A stretch of 37,717 nucleotides of DNA from Nostoc desertorum CM1-VF14 (GCA_019359245.1 JAHHHR010000072.1:1-37717), one strand, 5' to 3'; positions 1 to 8,735 are shown, counted from the stretch's first letter. Notes: generated by a model not told the origin, from the sequence alone. Numbers and translations: made by a program.

Positions 1-84
1 AATAATATAATTGCAGTTTATCATTGTAAAATTTATAGTCAACAAAAACTTATGATTGACTGGGGCTGAACAACTAGTCAACCC

Positions 85-795
85 TTGAAATTGCTTCTTT
101 CTGACTTTTTCAGCAAGCCCTATTTAGGTCTAGACATCGATCCAGAACGACAAATAACTGTCACCTGTGGTTCAACAGAAGCAATGGCTGCGGTAATGCT
201 GGCTACTCTGAACCCTGGTGATGAAGTTATCGTGTTTGAACCGTATTACGAAAACTATGGCCCCGATGCAATTTTAGCCAGTGCAACTCCTCGTTATTTA
301 TCCTTGCATCCCCCTGAGTGGACATTTGACGAAGCAGAACTACGTCAGGCATTTAATGAACACACAAAGGCTATTATTATTAACACACCTCATAACCCAA
401 CAGGTAAAGTATTTACTTGTGAAGAACTAAATTTAATTGCTGAACTTTGTCAAAAGTGGGATGTGTTGGTATTCACAGATGAAATTTACGAACACATTCT
501 TTATGACGAAACACAGCATATTGCAATGGCAACTCTACCAGGAATGGCAGAACGAACAGTTACTATGATGGCATTACGAGTTATGCCAAGCAATTCAGGT
601 GCAGAAAAACCGAGGGCATGGGCTATTGTATACTCTCGCCCAATGGTAGTACAGATTTGGATAGGATCATTTGTACAAAGGGCAATCGCAATGCCAGCTA
701 GCAGAATTCATCTGTGCATAATTTTTAGAATACCTGAAAGACTTATTTGTAAGCTGATAGAGACATTTTTTGATAAAATACTAATTATCGACTGA
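85..795 (+). pseudogene. Class I/II aminotransferase remnant, truncated at both ends
   Basis: The product of positions 118-564 is clearly the middle of a fold-type I PLP aminotransferase: TCGSTEAM (cofactor phosphate region), NTPHNPTGKV, and FTDEIYEHILYD, whose Asp and Tyr contact PLP. The family normally starts about 70-80 residues earlier. The similarity stops just after AERTVT, where the family continues into the SKT(Y/F)...GWR block with the PLP-binding lysine. From 565 to the stop the translation is unrelated, arginine-rich and not family-like. The open frame begins at a TTG with no convincing ribosome site. Without the Schiff-base lysine and the C-terminal domain it cannot be an active transaminase. 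I read it as a decayed gene whose two ends were replaced; the exact subfamily (aspartate/kynurenine-type) cannot be fixed. Confidence 0.85.
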
Positions 796-867
796 TTTTT
801 CGATGATTAACTTGAGTAGTATTGCACGGCAATAAATAAAATTCAAGCTCTTAGCAGCTAAAATACA

Positions 868-1041
868 TGACTAACTTTTTTCAAAGCACGAGTATACGGT
901 TTATGTTGGCGAGTATCAAATAATATATTTCATCAAGTAATAAATGAATTTGAAGAATTTTGTATTAATCATTATGGCTCTTTGAAAACTCATCTCTCTT
1001 CTGAGGCTAAGTTTGAAATATGGGTTTACAAAGCAATTTAA
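868..1041 (+). pseudogene. Possible C-terminal gene remnant of unknown family
   Basis: One frame stays open from just after a stop at 868-870 to a TAA at 1039-1041. It encodes about 56 residues with an amphipathic, protein-like composition and ends in FEIWVYKAI. No in-frame ATG or ribosome site is evident near its beginning. It could be the tail of a gene whose 5' part was lost in the same rearrangement that truncated the aminotransferase upstream. The ending would suit a Rossmann-fold enzyme such as a methyltransferase, but that is a guess from texture only. It may also be chance coding in AT-rich DNA. Confidence 0.25.
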
Positions 1042-1056
1042 AACCTCACATTAATT

Positions 1057-1512
1057 ATGGATATTTCAATACGCAGCGTTAAGCAAGATGAATTATCAGC
1101 ACTGCTAAACCTGTACAAACATCTGAACCCAACGGATGCTCCCTTACCTGACGCATCAACTCTTGAAAAAATATGGAACGAAATATTGAGCGATCGCAAG
1201 ATTAATTGCTTTGTAGCAGACTGGGAGGGAAACTTAATCGCCTCTTGTATTTTGGCGATCGTCCCTAATCTGACGCGAGGCGCTCGTCCCTATGGACTAA
1301 TTGAGAATGTAATTACTCATCCCGATTATCGCCGCCAAGGCGTGGGAAAGCGCTTGATACATCATGCTTTACAATCTGCATGGAGTCATAATTGTTACAA
1401 AGTAATGCTCCTAAGTGGAAGTCAAACCAAGGAAGTACTCCAGTTTTACGAAAAAACTGGGTTTAAGAAGGGTATCAAAACTGGTTTTGTAGCTACACCA
1501 ATATCTGACTAA
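1057..1512 (+). CDS. GNAT family N-acetyltransferase
   Basis: A 151-residue protein with the full Gcn5-related N-acetyltransferase fold. The acetyl-CoA pyrophosphate-binding motif A is visible around residues 88-105 as ITHPDYRRQGVGKRLI (the R/Q-x-x-G-x-G/A signature), preceded by the beta-4 strand YGLIENV. The typical C-terminal block FYEKTGFKKG follows at about residues 129-138. Such enzymes transfer an acetyl group from acetyl-CoA to an amine on a small molecule or protein; the substrate cannot be read from the sequence. The length is normal for a single-domain GNAT. The ATG at 1057 follows an AT-rich leader with no strong Shine-Dalgarno. It stands alone between the aminotransferase remnant and the sulfatase cassette, 340 bases from the next gene. 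Confidence 0.9.
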   Translation: MDISIRSVKQDELSALLNLYKHLNPTDAPLPDASTLEKIWNEILSDRKINCFVADWEGNLIASCILAIVPNLTRGARPYGLIENVITHPDYRRQGVGKRLIHHALQSAWSHNCYKVMLLSGSQTKEVLQFYEKTGFKKGIKTGFVATPISD

Positions 1513-1850
1513 GGCGGTGTTAAGCTTTTTCGTAGCTAAATATATATAGTGCTTGACTTATGTTTTCACAAGATGTAATTTATCAATATTAGATAAACAC
1601 CGATAACTTAATCGGTTTTTAGTATTTTAGCAAAAATGAATATCTTTGTTGTAAATTAGCCTAGGTTTAGAGTTAATAGTTTCTGCATAGTATTAAACAT
1701 TAAAAATTTTCTTAAAATTTATTGATTAAAATATGAATTTCCCCACAACAAATAATGTAATGCAAAAAATAGATTACTGATAATTACGACAAAAAGTTAA
1801 TTTTCATCTAAAACCAAAATGATATAAGTTTGAAGCAAAGTTGAATCTTA
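1513..1850. other. AT-rich intergenic region before the sulfatase cassette
   Basis: No gene, RNA or repeat family is recognised here. The stretch is strongly AT-rich and probably holds the promoter of the downstream FGE-sulfatase operon, but I cannot point to convincing -35/-10 elements. Confidence 0.5.
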
Positions 1851-1853
1851 TTG

Positions 1854-2957
1854 ATGAACTACAGGTATTCAATTAGAACTAGCAAAATTGAGAATATTAG
1901 AGATGTAAAAAAACATTACTTTCTCACACTAATATTCATTCAGGGAATAGTGATCGCACTCTTATTCATCAATACAACCGCATTTGCAGCCACAGTCAAT
2001 CCCTGTCCCCAAGGAATGGCGATGATTTCAGGAGGAACGTTCAAAATGGGGTCTGATAATTCCAGTTTTGTGGAAGAGCGATCGCCTGGAGATGTAACGG
2101 TCACTAACTTCTGTATTGATAAATATGAGGTAACAAATGCACAATTTGATAAATTTGTCAAAGCTACAGGATATGTAACAGTTGCAGAGCGTTCCTTATC
2201 TCAAGAACAGTTTCCCAATTTACCCGATGAGCAGCGATTACCGGGTTCTTTAGTGTTTGAGACGGCAAAACCAGGTGTTAAGCAAGTTTCCTTTCTGAGT
2301 TGGTGGCATTGGACTACTGGCGCGAATTGGCAACATCCATTTGGGCCAGACAGTACGTTGGCGCAGCCCGCCGCAGGCATCGCTAGCAAATCCAACTACC
2401 CAGTTGTTCACATAGCTTACGAAGATGCCCTAGCCTACGCCAAATGGTCAGGAAAATCTCTACCCACCGAAGCACAATGGGAATACGCCGCCCGTGGTGG
2501 CTTGGATGGTGCAACCTATGCTTGGGGCAATGAATATTCTGAACATAAAGCCAACACTTGGCAAGGAATTTTTCCCTTTGTCAACACCAAAGCCGATGGT
2601 CACTTGGGCATTGCTCCCGTTGGTTCTTTTGCACCCAATGGTTATGGACTCTATGACATGACCGGCAATGTATGGGAATGGACTACTGATTTCTTTCAAG
2701 TTGAACGCGATCGCAAATCCGATCAAATTAATCCTATTGCCTTAAATCAAAGCTTTGATCCCAATAAGCCCCATGAATCAGAACTACACGTAATCAAGGG
2801 GGGATCGTATCTCTGCGCTCCCAATTACTGTAGCCGCTTCCGTCCGGCGGCGCGGGAGTCAGAATCACCCGATACGGGAACTACTCATATCGGGTTTCGC
2901 CTAGTTAAAAATTTGCCTTCCAGCACACTACCTATAAATCCAAAATTGTATGACTGA
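1854..2957 (+). CDS. Formylglycine-generating enzyme, exported (SUMF1/EgtB/PvdO family)
   Basis: It oxidises the active-site cysteine of sulfatases to C-alpha-formylglycine. The FGE-sulfatase domain runs from about residue 50 (CPQGMAMISGGTFKMGS) to the end (THIGFRLV), with DKYEVTNAQF, SLPTEAQWEYAARGG and DMTGNVWEW blocks. The catalytic pair is present: GGSYLC-APNYC, Cys321 and Cys326 counted from the ATG at 1854. This matches the five-residue spacing of Cys336/Cys341 in human SUMF1. The ATG at 1854 is preferred to the adjacent TTG at 1851. A hydrophobic segment at about residues 24-46 ending in AFA-A looks like a signal peptide, so the protein is probably exported; many bacterial FGEs are cytosolic. 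The last 8 bases overlap the sulfatase gene, which is its obvious client. A palindromic repeat is inserted in frame at about 2358-2384, adding a segment near residues 169-178 that family members appear to lack. Confidence 0.93.
   Translation: MNYRYSIRTSKIENIRDVKKHYFLTLIFIQGIVIALLFINTTAFAATVNPCPQGMAMISGGTFKMGSDNSSFVEERSPGDVTVTNFCIDKYEVTNAQFDKFVKATGYVTVAERSLSQEQFPNLPDEQRLPGSLVFETAKPGVKQVSFLSWWHWTTGANWQHPFGPDSTLAQPAAGIASKSNYPVVHIAYEDALAYAKWSGKSLPTEAQWEYAARGGLDGATYAWGNEYSEHKANTWQGIFPFVNTKADGHLGIAPVGSFAPNGYGLYDMTGNVWEWTTDFFQVERDRKSDQINPIALNQSFDPNKPHESELHVIKGGSYLCAPNYCSRFRPAARESESPDTGTTHIGFRLVKNLPSSTLPINPKLYD
2358..2384. repeat. Palindromic cyanobacterial repeat inside the FGE gene
   Basis: The bases GGCGCAGCCCGCCGCAGGC and the following ATCGCT are the reverse complement of the GCGATGCCTGCGGCGGGC type repeat seen elsewhere in this window (21226-21256; related copy at 6689-6719). 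Here it lies within coding sequence and is read as LAQPAAGIA, in frame. The length is compatible with the surrounding FGE reading frame. Confidence 0.8.
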
Positions 2958-5331
2958 TCCTCACAAGAGAGATTCTTTGTATGCATCTCTCAAGTTAACT
3001 TCTCAAGCGATCGCCTTTTTGACAGCCCTGACGCTAATATTTTCTAGCCTCTTACCTCTACCTGCTTGGGCGGACTACGGCGACAAATTGCCATTACCCC
3101 AACCATCTTTTAAAGGCAAAATTGGCATTACTTACAAAGAATCCGAACCAGACTTTCCCAAACCCATTAAGGCTCCGGAAAATGCACCAAACGTGTTGCT
3201 GGTGTTGCTTGATGATGTCGGTTTTGGACAAACCAGCACCTTTGGCGGTCTGATCGATACGCCTAATTTAGACCGTCTAGCAGCAAGGGGATTGCGTTAT
3301 AACCAATTCCACACTACAGCACTCTGCTCTCCTACCAGAGCCGCATTGCTCACGGGACGCAATCACCATTCTGTGAATACAGGTGTGGTTGAGGAGTTAG
3401 CCACAGGTTATCCAGGTTATACTGCGATTTTACCTAGAAGTGCGGCAACGATCGCTGAAGTATTGCGAGATTATGGATATAACACAGCGGCCTTTGGCAA
3501 ATGGCACAATACCCCAGACTATGAAACCAGTGCAGCAGGCCCATTCGATCACTGGCCGACAGGTTTAGGTTTTGAGTACTTCTATGGATTTCTGGGCGGT
3601 GATACCAATCAATGGAGTCCAGCTTTGGTGGAAAATACCCAACATATTCAGAAACCAAATCGGCCTGATTATCATCTCACCCCCGATCTAGCAGACCATG
3701 CAATTCAGTGGATTCGTACCCAACAAGCGATCGCTCCTGATAAACCCTTCTTTACTTACTTTGCCACTGGTGCAACCCATGCCCCACACCATGCGCCCAA
3801 AGAATGGATCGACAAGTACAAGGGTAAATTCGATCAAGGTTGGGATAAATTACGCGAAGATATCTTTGCTCGTCAGCTAGCCTTGGGTGTAATTCCCGCC
3901 GATACTAAACTGACTCCTCGCCCAACAGAACTCCCGGCTTGGGATTCCCTTACTCCCACCGAGCAGAAAGTTTATGCGCGTCAGGCGGAAGTATTTGCAG
4001 GTTTCCTCAGCCATACAGATGCACAAATTGGTAGAATCATTGATGCCATAGACCAACTGGGTGAATTAGATAACACCTTAGTATTTTTCATCGCCGGCGA
4101 TAATGGTGCGAGTGCTGAAGGCGGCTTAACAGGTAGTGTTAATGAATTAAAAGTTTTTAATGGCGTAGCAGAAAGTCCTCAAGAAGTTCTCGCGGCTTTT
4201 GATGATTTAGGTGGGCCAAAAACCTTCAATCATTTTCATGCAGCTTGGGCTTGGGCAGTGGATAGCCCCTTCCAATGGACAAAACAAATTGCTTCTCACT
4301 TCGGTGGAACCCGCAATGGTTTAGTTGTGGCTTGGGGCGAACGCATCAAAAATCGTGGTGGACTGCGGAGCCAATTCCATCATGTAATTGATATTGCGCC
4401 TACAATTCTGGAAGCTGTGGGGATTGAAGAACCAGAGGTAGTCAACGGTGTAAAACAACAACCCATCGAAGGTACTAGCCTTGTTTATAGCTTTGATAAT
4501 CCTGCTGTACCATCCCATCACAAAACCCAGTATTTTGAAATGTTGGGCAATCGTGGCATTTACGATCAAGGTTGGGTAGCAGCCGCCCGTCATGGACGCT
4601 TACCTTGGGAGCGTGTTTCCAAAACCACCTTCGATCAAGATAATTGGGAACTATACGATATTACCAAAGACTTCAGTGAAGCCAACGATTTAGCCAAGCA
4701 GAACCCTGACAAGTTAGCGCAACTACAAAATCTATTTCTGAAGGAAGCAAAGAAATATAAAGTTCTGCCTTTGGATGATCGCTTACTTCAACGGTTTGAT
4801 GTCAAAATCCGTTCCAACCTAATCACAGGACGTAATAGGTTTACTTATTACACATCTGTTGCAGGGATTCCCGAAGGTAGCGCTCCCAATATTAAGAATC
4901 GCTCCTTTAGCATCACTGCCGATGTGGATACCGCCAAAGATGGTACTGAAGGCGTTTTAGTCACCCAAGGCGGACGTTTCGCGGGTTGGAGTTTCTTCTT
5001 GCAAGAAGGTAAACCCACCTTTGCTTACAACTTGTTAAATAGCGATCGCACAATCATTCAATCTTCCCAACCAATTGCGATCGGCAAATCCCAAATAAAA
5101 TTTGACTTTACTTATGATGGTGGCGCTCCGGGAGCAGGTGGTACTGGTAAGCTTTCAATCAACGATCAACAGGTTGCCGAAGGTCGCATTGATAAAACCA
5201 TAGGCTACCGATTTGGTTTAGATGAAACCTTTGATGTTGGTCAAGATACTGGCACACCTGCGGTAGATACTTACCAAACACCCTTTGCATTCACTGGCAA
5301 CTTACAGCAAGTCACCCTGGAATTGAAGTAA
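2950..5331 (+). CDS. Arylsulfatase, exported, Cys-type (formylglycine-dependent)
   Basis: A 793-residue sulfatase of the alkaline-phosphatase superfamily that hydrolyses organic sulfate esters. A signal peptide (hydrophobic core at about residues 17-40, cleavage near AWA-D) precedes the catalytic domain. Metal-binding LLDDVGFGQ lies near residues 78-90. The formylglycine motif CSPTRAALLTGR has its target cysteine at residue 126. GKWH (about 181-184) and the metal-ligand DNG motif in FFIAGDNGAS follow. The C-terminal roughly 170 residues form a beta-rich domain common in long sulfatases of this type. The ATG at 2950 overlaps the end of the FGE gene by 8 bases, which suggests translational coupling and supports Cys126 being modified by that FGE. 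The natural substrate (steroid, aryl or polysaccharide sulfate) is unknown. Sulfur scavenging in the periplasm is the likely role. Confidence 0.95.
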   Translation: MTDPHKRDSLYASLKLTSQAIAFLTALTLIFSSLLPLPAWADYGDKLPLPQPSFKGKIGITYKESEPDFPKPIKAPENAPNVLLVLLDDVGFGQTSTFGGLIDTPNLDRLAARGLRYNQFHTTALCSPTRAALLTGRNHHSVNTGVVEELATGYPGYTAILPRSAATIAEVLRDYGYNTAAFGKWHNTPDYETSAAGPFDHWPTGLGFEYFYGFLGGDTNQWSPALVENTQHIQKPNRPDYHLTPDLADHAIQWIRTQQAIAPDKPFFTYFATGATHAPHHAPKEWIDKYKGKFDQGWDKLREDIFARQLALGVIPADTKLTPRPTELPAWDSLTPTEQKVYARQAEVFAGFLSHTDAQIGRIIDAIDQLGELDNTLVFFIAGDNGASAEGGLTGSVNELKVFNGVAESPQEVLAAFDDLGGPKTFNHFHAAWAWAVDSPFQWTKQIASHFGGTRNGLVVAWGERIKNRGGLRSQFHHVIDIAPTILEAVGIEEPEVVNGVKQQPIEGTSLVYSFDNPAVPSHHKTQYFEMLGNRGIYDQGWVAAARHGRLPWERVSKTTFDQDNWELYDITKDFSEANDLAKQNPDKLAQLQNLFLKEAKKYKVLPLDDRLLQRFDVKIRSNLITGRNRFTYYTSVAGIPEGSAPNIKNRSFSITADVDTAKDGTEGVLVTQGGRFAGWSFFLQEGKPTFAYNLLNSDRTIIQSSQPIAIGKSQIKFDFTYDGGAPGAGGTGKLSINDQQVAEGRIDKTIGYRFGLDETFDVGQDTGTPAVDTYQTPFAFTGNLQQVTLELK

Positions 5332-5425
5332 TAGGGGCTGGGGATTGGGGACTGGAGACTGGGGTAATTTATTCCTCATCCCGCTCATCCCCCTCATCTC
5401 ACTCATCTCCTCCGCTCCTTTGCAT
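5332..5425. repeat. G-rich then pyrimidine-rich short tandem repeats
   Basis: Directly after the sulfatase stop there are repeats of GGGGATTGGGGACTGG type, followed by repeats of CTCATCCC/CTCATCTC type. This arrangement is a familiar intergenic short-tandem-repeat signature of filamentous cyanobacteria. It separates the sulfatase from the transporter start and could be transcribed within the operon. Confidence 0.75.
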
Positions 5426-5437
5426 GAGAAAAAAATC

Positions 5438-6289
5438 ATGAACGAAATCTTGTCACTAATCGATAAACTCGCACTTTTCACATTTATTGTGTTTACCATG
5501 CTGGGTGCAGGGTTAAGTCTCACCGTACAACAGATTTGGGAACCACTTCGCAACCCTCGCTTAGTTATCTCATCACTGCTGACAAATTTTGTACTAGTGC
5601 CGCTTTTTGTATATTTACTATTGCAAGTAGTACATTTAAGTGAACCACTAAGAGATGGCTTACTGATCATGGCAGTAGCATCAGGGCCTCCAGCACTACC
5701 TAAACTTGCCCACATAGTCAAAGGCAATATAGCTTTCTCGGTGGGATTAATGATGTTACTAATGCTGGGCACAATTTTTTATATGCCGATTGTACTGCCC
5801 CTAGTGGTGGAAGGTGTGCAAATTAACTCCTGGGATATTGGCAAACCCTTATTGTTAATGATGGTTAGCCCATTGATTATTGGGTTATTCATCAAAGCAA
5901 AATTGAGTGCGATCGCCCCCATTATTCAGCCGATTTTGTTCAAATTATCTAATGCTGGATTGCTTTTAGGTTTGGTAGTCAGGCTGATAGTTCACACTAA
6001 CGATATCATTAGCTTATTACAAACAGGCGCAATTTTAGTTTGTGCTGTTTTCATAGTCTTCTCCTTTAGCGTCGGTTATCTTTTGGGCGGCCCTGGTATC
6101 GATACCCAACGAGTGCTAGGAGTCGGAACAGCTCAACGTAATTTTGCCGCCGCATTATTAGTAGCTACAAGTAATTTTGAAGATCCTAACGTAGTTAGCA
6201 TCATCATGGTAACGAGTATTTTAATGATGATCGTAGTTTTGATCGCCGGGCCAAAGTTCATAGAACTAGACCAACGCGCCATTATCTAA
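5438..6289 (+). CDS. BASS (bile acid:sodium symporter) family transporter
   Basis: A 283-residue integral membrane protein with about nine hydrophobic helices. The start is set at ATG 5438 (MNEILSLIDKLALFTF); the open frame extends further upstream but only through the repeat tract. Family marks are MLGAGLSL in the first helix pair, the PPALPK segment, and GTAQRNFAAALLVATSNF, which corresponds to the conserved G-x-x-x-RN-x-x-x-AL block of BASS proteins. These proteins import organic anions with sodium: bile acids, sulfated steroids in the animal member SOAT/SLC10A6, pyruvate or pantothenate in other clades. It lies 106 bases after the sulfatase on the same strand, so it may import a sulfated or desulfated organic anion. 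That link is inferred from position only. Confidence 0.85.
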   Translation: MNEILSLIDKLALFTFIVFTMLGAGLSLTVQQIWEPLRNPRLVISSLLTNFVLVPLFVYLLLQVVHLSEPLRDGLLIMAVASGPPALPKLAHIVKGNIAFSVGLMMLLMLGTIFYMPIVLPLVVEGVQINSWDIGKPLLLMMVSPLIIGLFIKAKLSAIAPIIQPILFKLSNAGLLLGLVVRLIVHTNDIISLLQTGAILVCAVFIVFSFSVGYLLGGPGIDTQRVLGVGTAQRNFAAALLVATSNFEDPNVVSIIMVTSILMMIVVLIAGPKFIELDQRAII

Positions 6290-6341
6290 ACCATTATTTT
6301 TCAAACAAATTGCTCATGGCATTTCTCCTGAATGCTCGCCT

Positions 6342-6716
6342 TTGGGACTCTCTCAAACTTCATTCCTGCTCATAACGCCAGATGGACAAGAACATTCTCT
6401 AGAACTACTTGCTGGTTTCACTGGCGTTCATCAAGATCCCTTGCAGCAAACTTTACAACCCGAAATTGGGTGGGCTATGCGTGAACGTAATAATCACTTT
6501 GCACCTGATTTTACGGGTGCTAATCTAAGAGGGACTAATTTTAGCAATGCAAAAGCTGGACTGCGAAAGGGTTGGGCTAGTTTTCTAGTTTGTGTTTCGT
6601 GGTTGCTCTCTGGAATTTCAGGATTTTTCTTAGCCATCACTGGAGGCTTGATAGTTTTTGTATTTAATAGCTCAACTTTAGAGACTCTAGCGATGTCTAC
6701 GACGGGCTGCGCCTAA
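6342..6716 (+). pseudogene. Pentapeptide-repeat membrane protein fragment, cut off by a repeat
   Basis: The product contains a short pentapeptide-repeat stretch (FTGANLRGTNFSNAKAG) followed by two hydrophobic segments (ASFLVCVSWLLSGISGFFLA and ITGGLIVFVF). This is the middle of a known cyanobacterial architecture in which a pentapeptide block is followed by membrane helices and more repeats. The reading frame starts only at TTG 6342 with no ribosome site, and the same frame is open further upstream without a clear ATG. It ends inside a palindromic repeat at 6689-6719, so the last residues (STTGCA) are repeat-encoded. It is probably nonfunctional. Similar pentapeptide scraps lie at 9002-9108 and 9755-9895. 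Confidence 0.65.
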
Positions 6717-6719
6717 GCT
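6689..6719. repeat. Palindromic repeat truncating a pentapeptide gene
   Basis: AGCGATGTCTACGACGGGCT followed by GCGCCTAAGCT is a variant of the GCGATG(C/T)CT(G/A)CG(G/A)CGGGC(T/G) element seen at 21226-21256. It provides the stop codon of the preceding reading frame. Confidence 0.7.
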
Positions 6720-6722
6720 TGA

Positions 6723-7646
6723 TTAAACGCCTTTGCGGAACATGATAGCCATCCCACAATGAAGACTTAGCCAATAGCCAAAAATAGCGTAAAAAAGAAA
6801 TTTATAAGAGGTCAATGCTTTCGCTATTTGGAGCGGCTCAAGAAGAACGTCCAATGAGCCATCAAAGAGACTTACGTAAGCATTCCAAGCTCGAACATTA
6901 AAGCCGAACCTGCGTGTATCGCCATATCTGCGATCGTAGAAATCTACAAGCTCCCATCCCTGACTAGTGCCTAAAAATTCGAGGATTTCATGCGTATATA
7001 TATGAAGGTGGTAGGGGACATGTACAGGGTTATAATGATCGGGTAAGTCGGGTCGGTTTAGGTCGATATTAGCGGCGTTAGGTGTAGTGATTAGAATATA
7101 ACCCTTAGAAGACAGCAGGCTGTTTAACTGGCTTAATAATGCATTAGGGTCTTCAACGTGTTCGATAACCTCATGGAGCAAAATGTAATCAAATTGCCCA
7201 TGCCCAAGAACAGCCGGATCGCCGAAGCTATCCTCTGATGCATAAGGGTCATAACCGTAGGAGTTGGTAAAGCCGCGTTCCCGAAAATATTGTACAAACA
7301 AACCGTTGCCACCACACCCATAATCGAGTAAAGAGTGAGTTTTAGAAAACCCATGCTTGGTCAACTGACGATATACATTGCTACACAAAGATCGATATCC
7401 CTGTGTTAATTTAGCTTGAGCAAGAGGGTATTTTGCATAGTAAGGACCGAGATCCACAGCATCTAGACAATGAATCGTCTTGCAGTGCCGACATCTCCAA
7501 ACCTGGAACTTTTCGCCTATAAAGGCTCTAACATTACAAGGGAACGTAAAAAATGCAGATTTATCATTTGGATCGATGTGATGATGACAAATCACGCATT
7601 CAAGGCGTTGCTTATTTGTATGAACTTGTTTCGGTTGCAATTGCAT
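6723..7646 (-). CDS. Class I SAM-dependent methyltransferase with N-terminal zinc ribbon
   Basis: A 307-residue protein. Four cysteines in two CxxC pairs (Cys17/Cys20 and Cys52/Cys55) form a probable zinc ribbon, as in methyltransferases that act on nucleotide-sugar or lipid-linked glycans. The Rossmann methyltransferase domain follows: motif I SLLDYGCGGNGLF (about 105-117), the acidic residue in YGYDPYAS, and the post-I HEVIEHVEDP and ITTPNAAN blocks of the Methyltransf_23 type. The C-terminal part has a hydrophobic stretch (SYKFLFYAIFGYWLSLHCG) that could contact membrane. The acceptor is unknown; a glycan or secondary metabolite is likely. It is convergent with the pentapeptide fragment and has no operon partner. 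The length is normal for the family. Confidence 0.88.
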   Translation of the reverse strand: MQLQPKQVHTNKQRLECVICHHHIDPNDKSAFFTFPCNVRAFIGEKFQVWRCRHCKTIHCLDAVDLGPYYAKYPLAQAKLTQGYRSLCSNVYRQLTKHGFSKTHSLLDYGCGGNGLFVQYFRERGFTNSYGYDPYASEDSFGDPAVLGHGQFDYILLHEVIEHVEDPNALLSQLNSLLSSKGYILITTPNAANIDLNRPDLPDHYNPVHVPYHLHIYTHEILEFLGTSQGWELVDFYDRRYGDTRRFGFNVRAWNAYVSLFDGSLDVLLEPLQIAKALTSYKFLFYAIFGYWLSLHCGMAIMFRKGV

Positions 7647-7844
7647 GAGAATTTACCTAAACCTCATCCATCTGAAAAACTGGAGTTTTCTAAAAAACAT
7701 ATTATTGTAAATGAGTGGGTACAAAGAATGAAACAGGGATGCTCAAAGCACAATGCTCCCAGCGTAGCCAGCCTGTAACCAAAAAAAATCAATTTATGAC
7801 GACTGCTTACTATAAAAATTTAACAATACAATGTTTCATAATCA

Positions 7845-8735
7845 ATGCAAAAAAAACTCAAGCTATTTGTTATAAGCGGATTGGTAGCACTAATGCCTGG
7901 CGCTTCGGTTTTGTATAAATCCTTTGCCAAAAATCAAGCCTTACAGGCGAGCGCCAATCAACCACAAGCATCAGTAGCTCAAGCAAACAGTACCACACCA
8001 CCACAGTCAGCAATCACAGGATGGTTAGGTTTTGCAACTACAGCAAACAAAAACGGCACATTTTTGCCTTTGCTGCCTGTGAATGCGAATGCTCAGGTTG
8101 CACTTTTCTCAGATGCATGGGATCAAGTCAAACCCGGTACATCTTTAGTTGGTCTCGCTGGAGGAATCAAACAACAGGTAAAATTTCGTCGCTCTCAAGA
8201 AGAACCTTTTGGTTGTGATAGTAATAAAACAAAAATGGCAACATTTACCGCAGCTAAACGTTTTGCAGAGGGACCTGTTTGGCTTTTACCCGCGAACCTA
8301 GCCAAAGAAGCAAAATCGTTGACTTTCCAAGCGTTGAATTTATCTGAAGTTCCTACAAGCGTGTTACCTGTAAACAAACGCAAACCATCAGTTGCACGCG
8401 CTTGGAAGGCTGGGGGAGCAATTGTTGTGATGCAGAAACAAAGTAAAGACCAAGTGCGCTTAAGTATATTAATCAATTCTCGGATAGCTTACAATGCAGT
8501 GGAGAAAAAGTTATATATGCAAGGTGGCAGCCCTGAGCCTGTTAAATTTCCTAAATTTGACGGTACACCAGGGATACCTTTCCCAATTGGCGCTTTTCAG
8601 GCTAACGCTAAATCAGCACCCATGATTGTATTTTGGCAACCTAGTTATGAAGGTCAAGGTTACAGCGTCGTTGCATCTGTGAAGGGCAAAATGCAGAGAG
8701 TAGATGAAGACGCAATCTATTTCTGCGCTTTCTAG
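7845..8735 (+). CDS. Secreted protein of unknown function
   Basis: A 296-residue protein with an N-terminal signal-like segment (MQKKLKLFVISGLVALMPGAS) followed by an Ala/Gln/Ser/Thr/Pro-rich linker (about residues 30-58) and a folded-looking region from about residue 60 to the end. Two cysteines lie in GCDSNK and near the C terminus (YFCAF) and could form a disulfide in the periplasm. There is no lipobox cysteine and no membrane anchor beyond the signal. I do not recognise a family. The ATG at 7845 gives the signal peptide directly and is preferred. Both neighbours are unrelated, so context says little. It could be a cell-surface or periplasmic binding protein; this is speculation. Confidence 0.75.
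   Translation: MQKKLKLFVISGLVALMPGASVLYKSFAKNQALQASANQPQASVAQANSTTPPQSAITGWLGFATTANKNGTFLPLLPVNANAQVALFSDAWDQVKPGTSLVGLAGGIKQQVKFRRSQEEPFGCDSNKTKMATFTAAKRFAEGPVWLLPANLAKEAKSLTFQALNLSEVPTSVLPVNKRKPSVARAWKAGGAIVVMQKQSKDQVRLSILINSRIAYNAVEKKLYMQGGSPEPVKFPKFDGTPGIPFPIGAFQANAKSAPMIVFWQPSYEGQGYSVVASVKGKMQRVDEDAIYFCAF

Noticed and set aside
85..795. Functional aminotransferase
   Set aside because: The PLP-lysine region and the C-terminal domain are missing and the N terminus is cut.
7470..7918. Two + strand frames over the methyltransferase 5' end and upstream of the secreted protein
   Set aside because: They are shadows of the methyltransferase gene and its leader, with no recognisable motifs.
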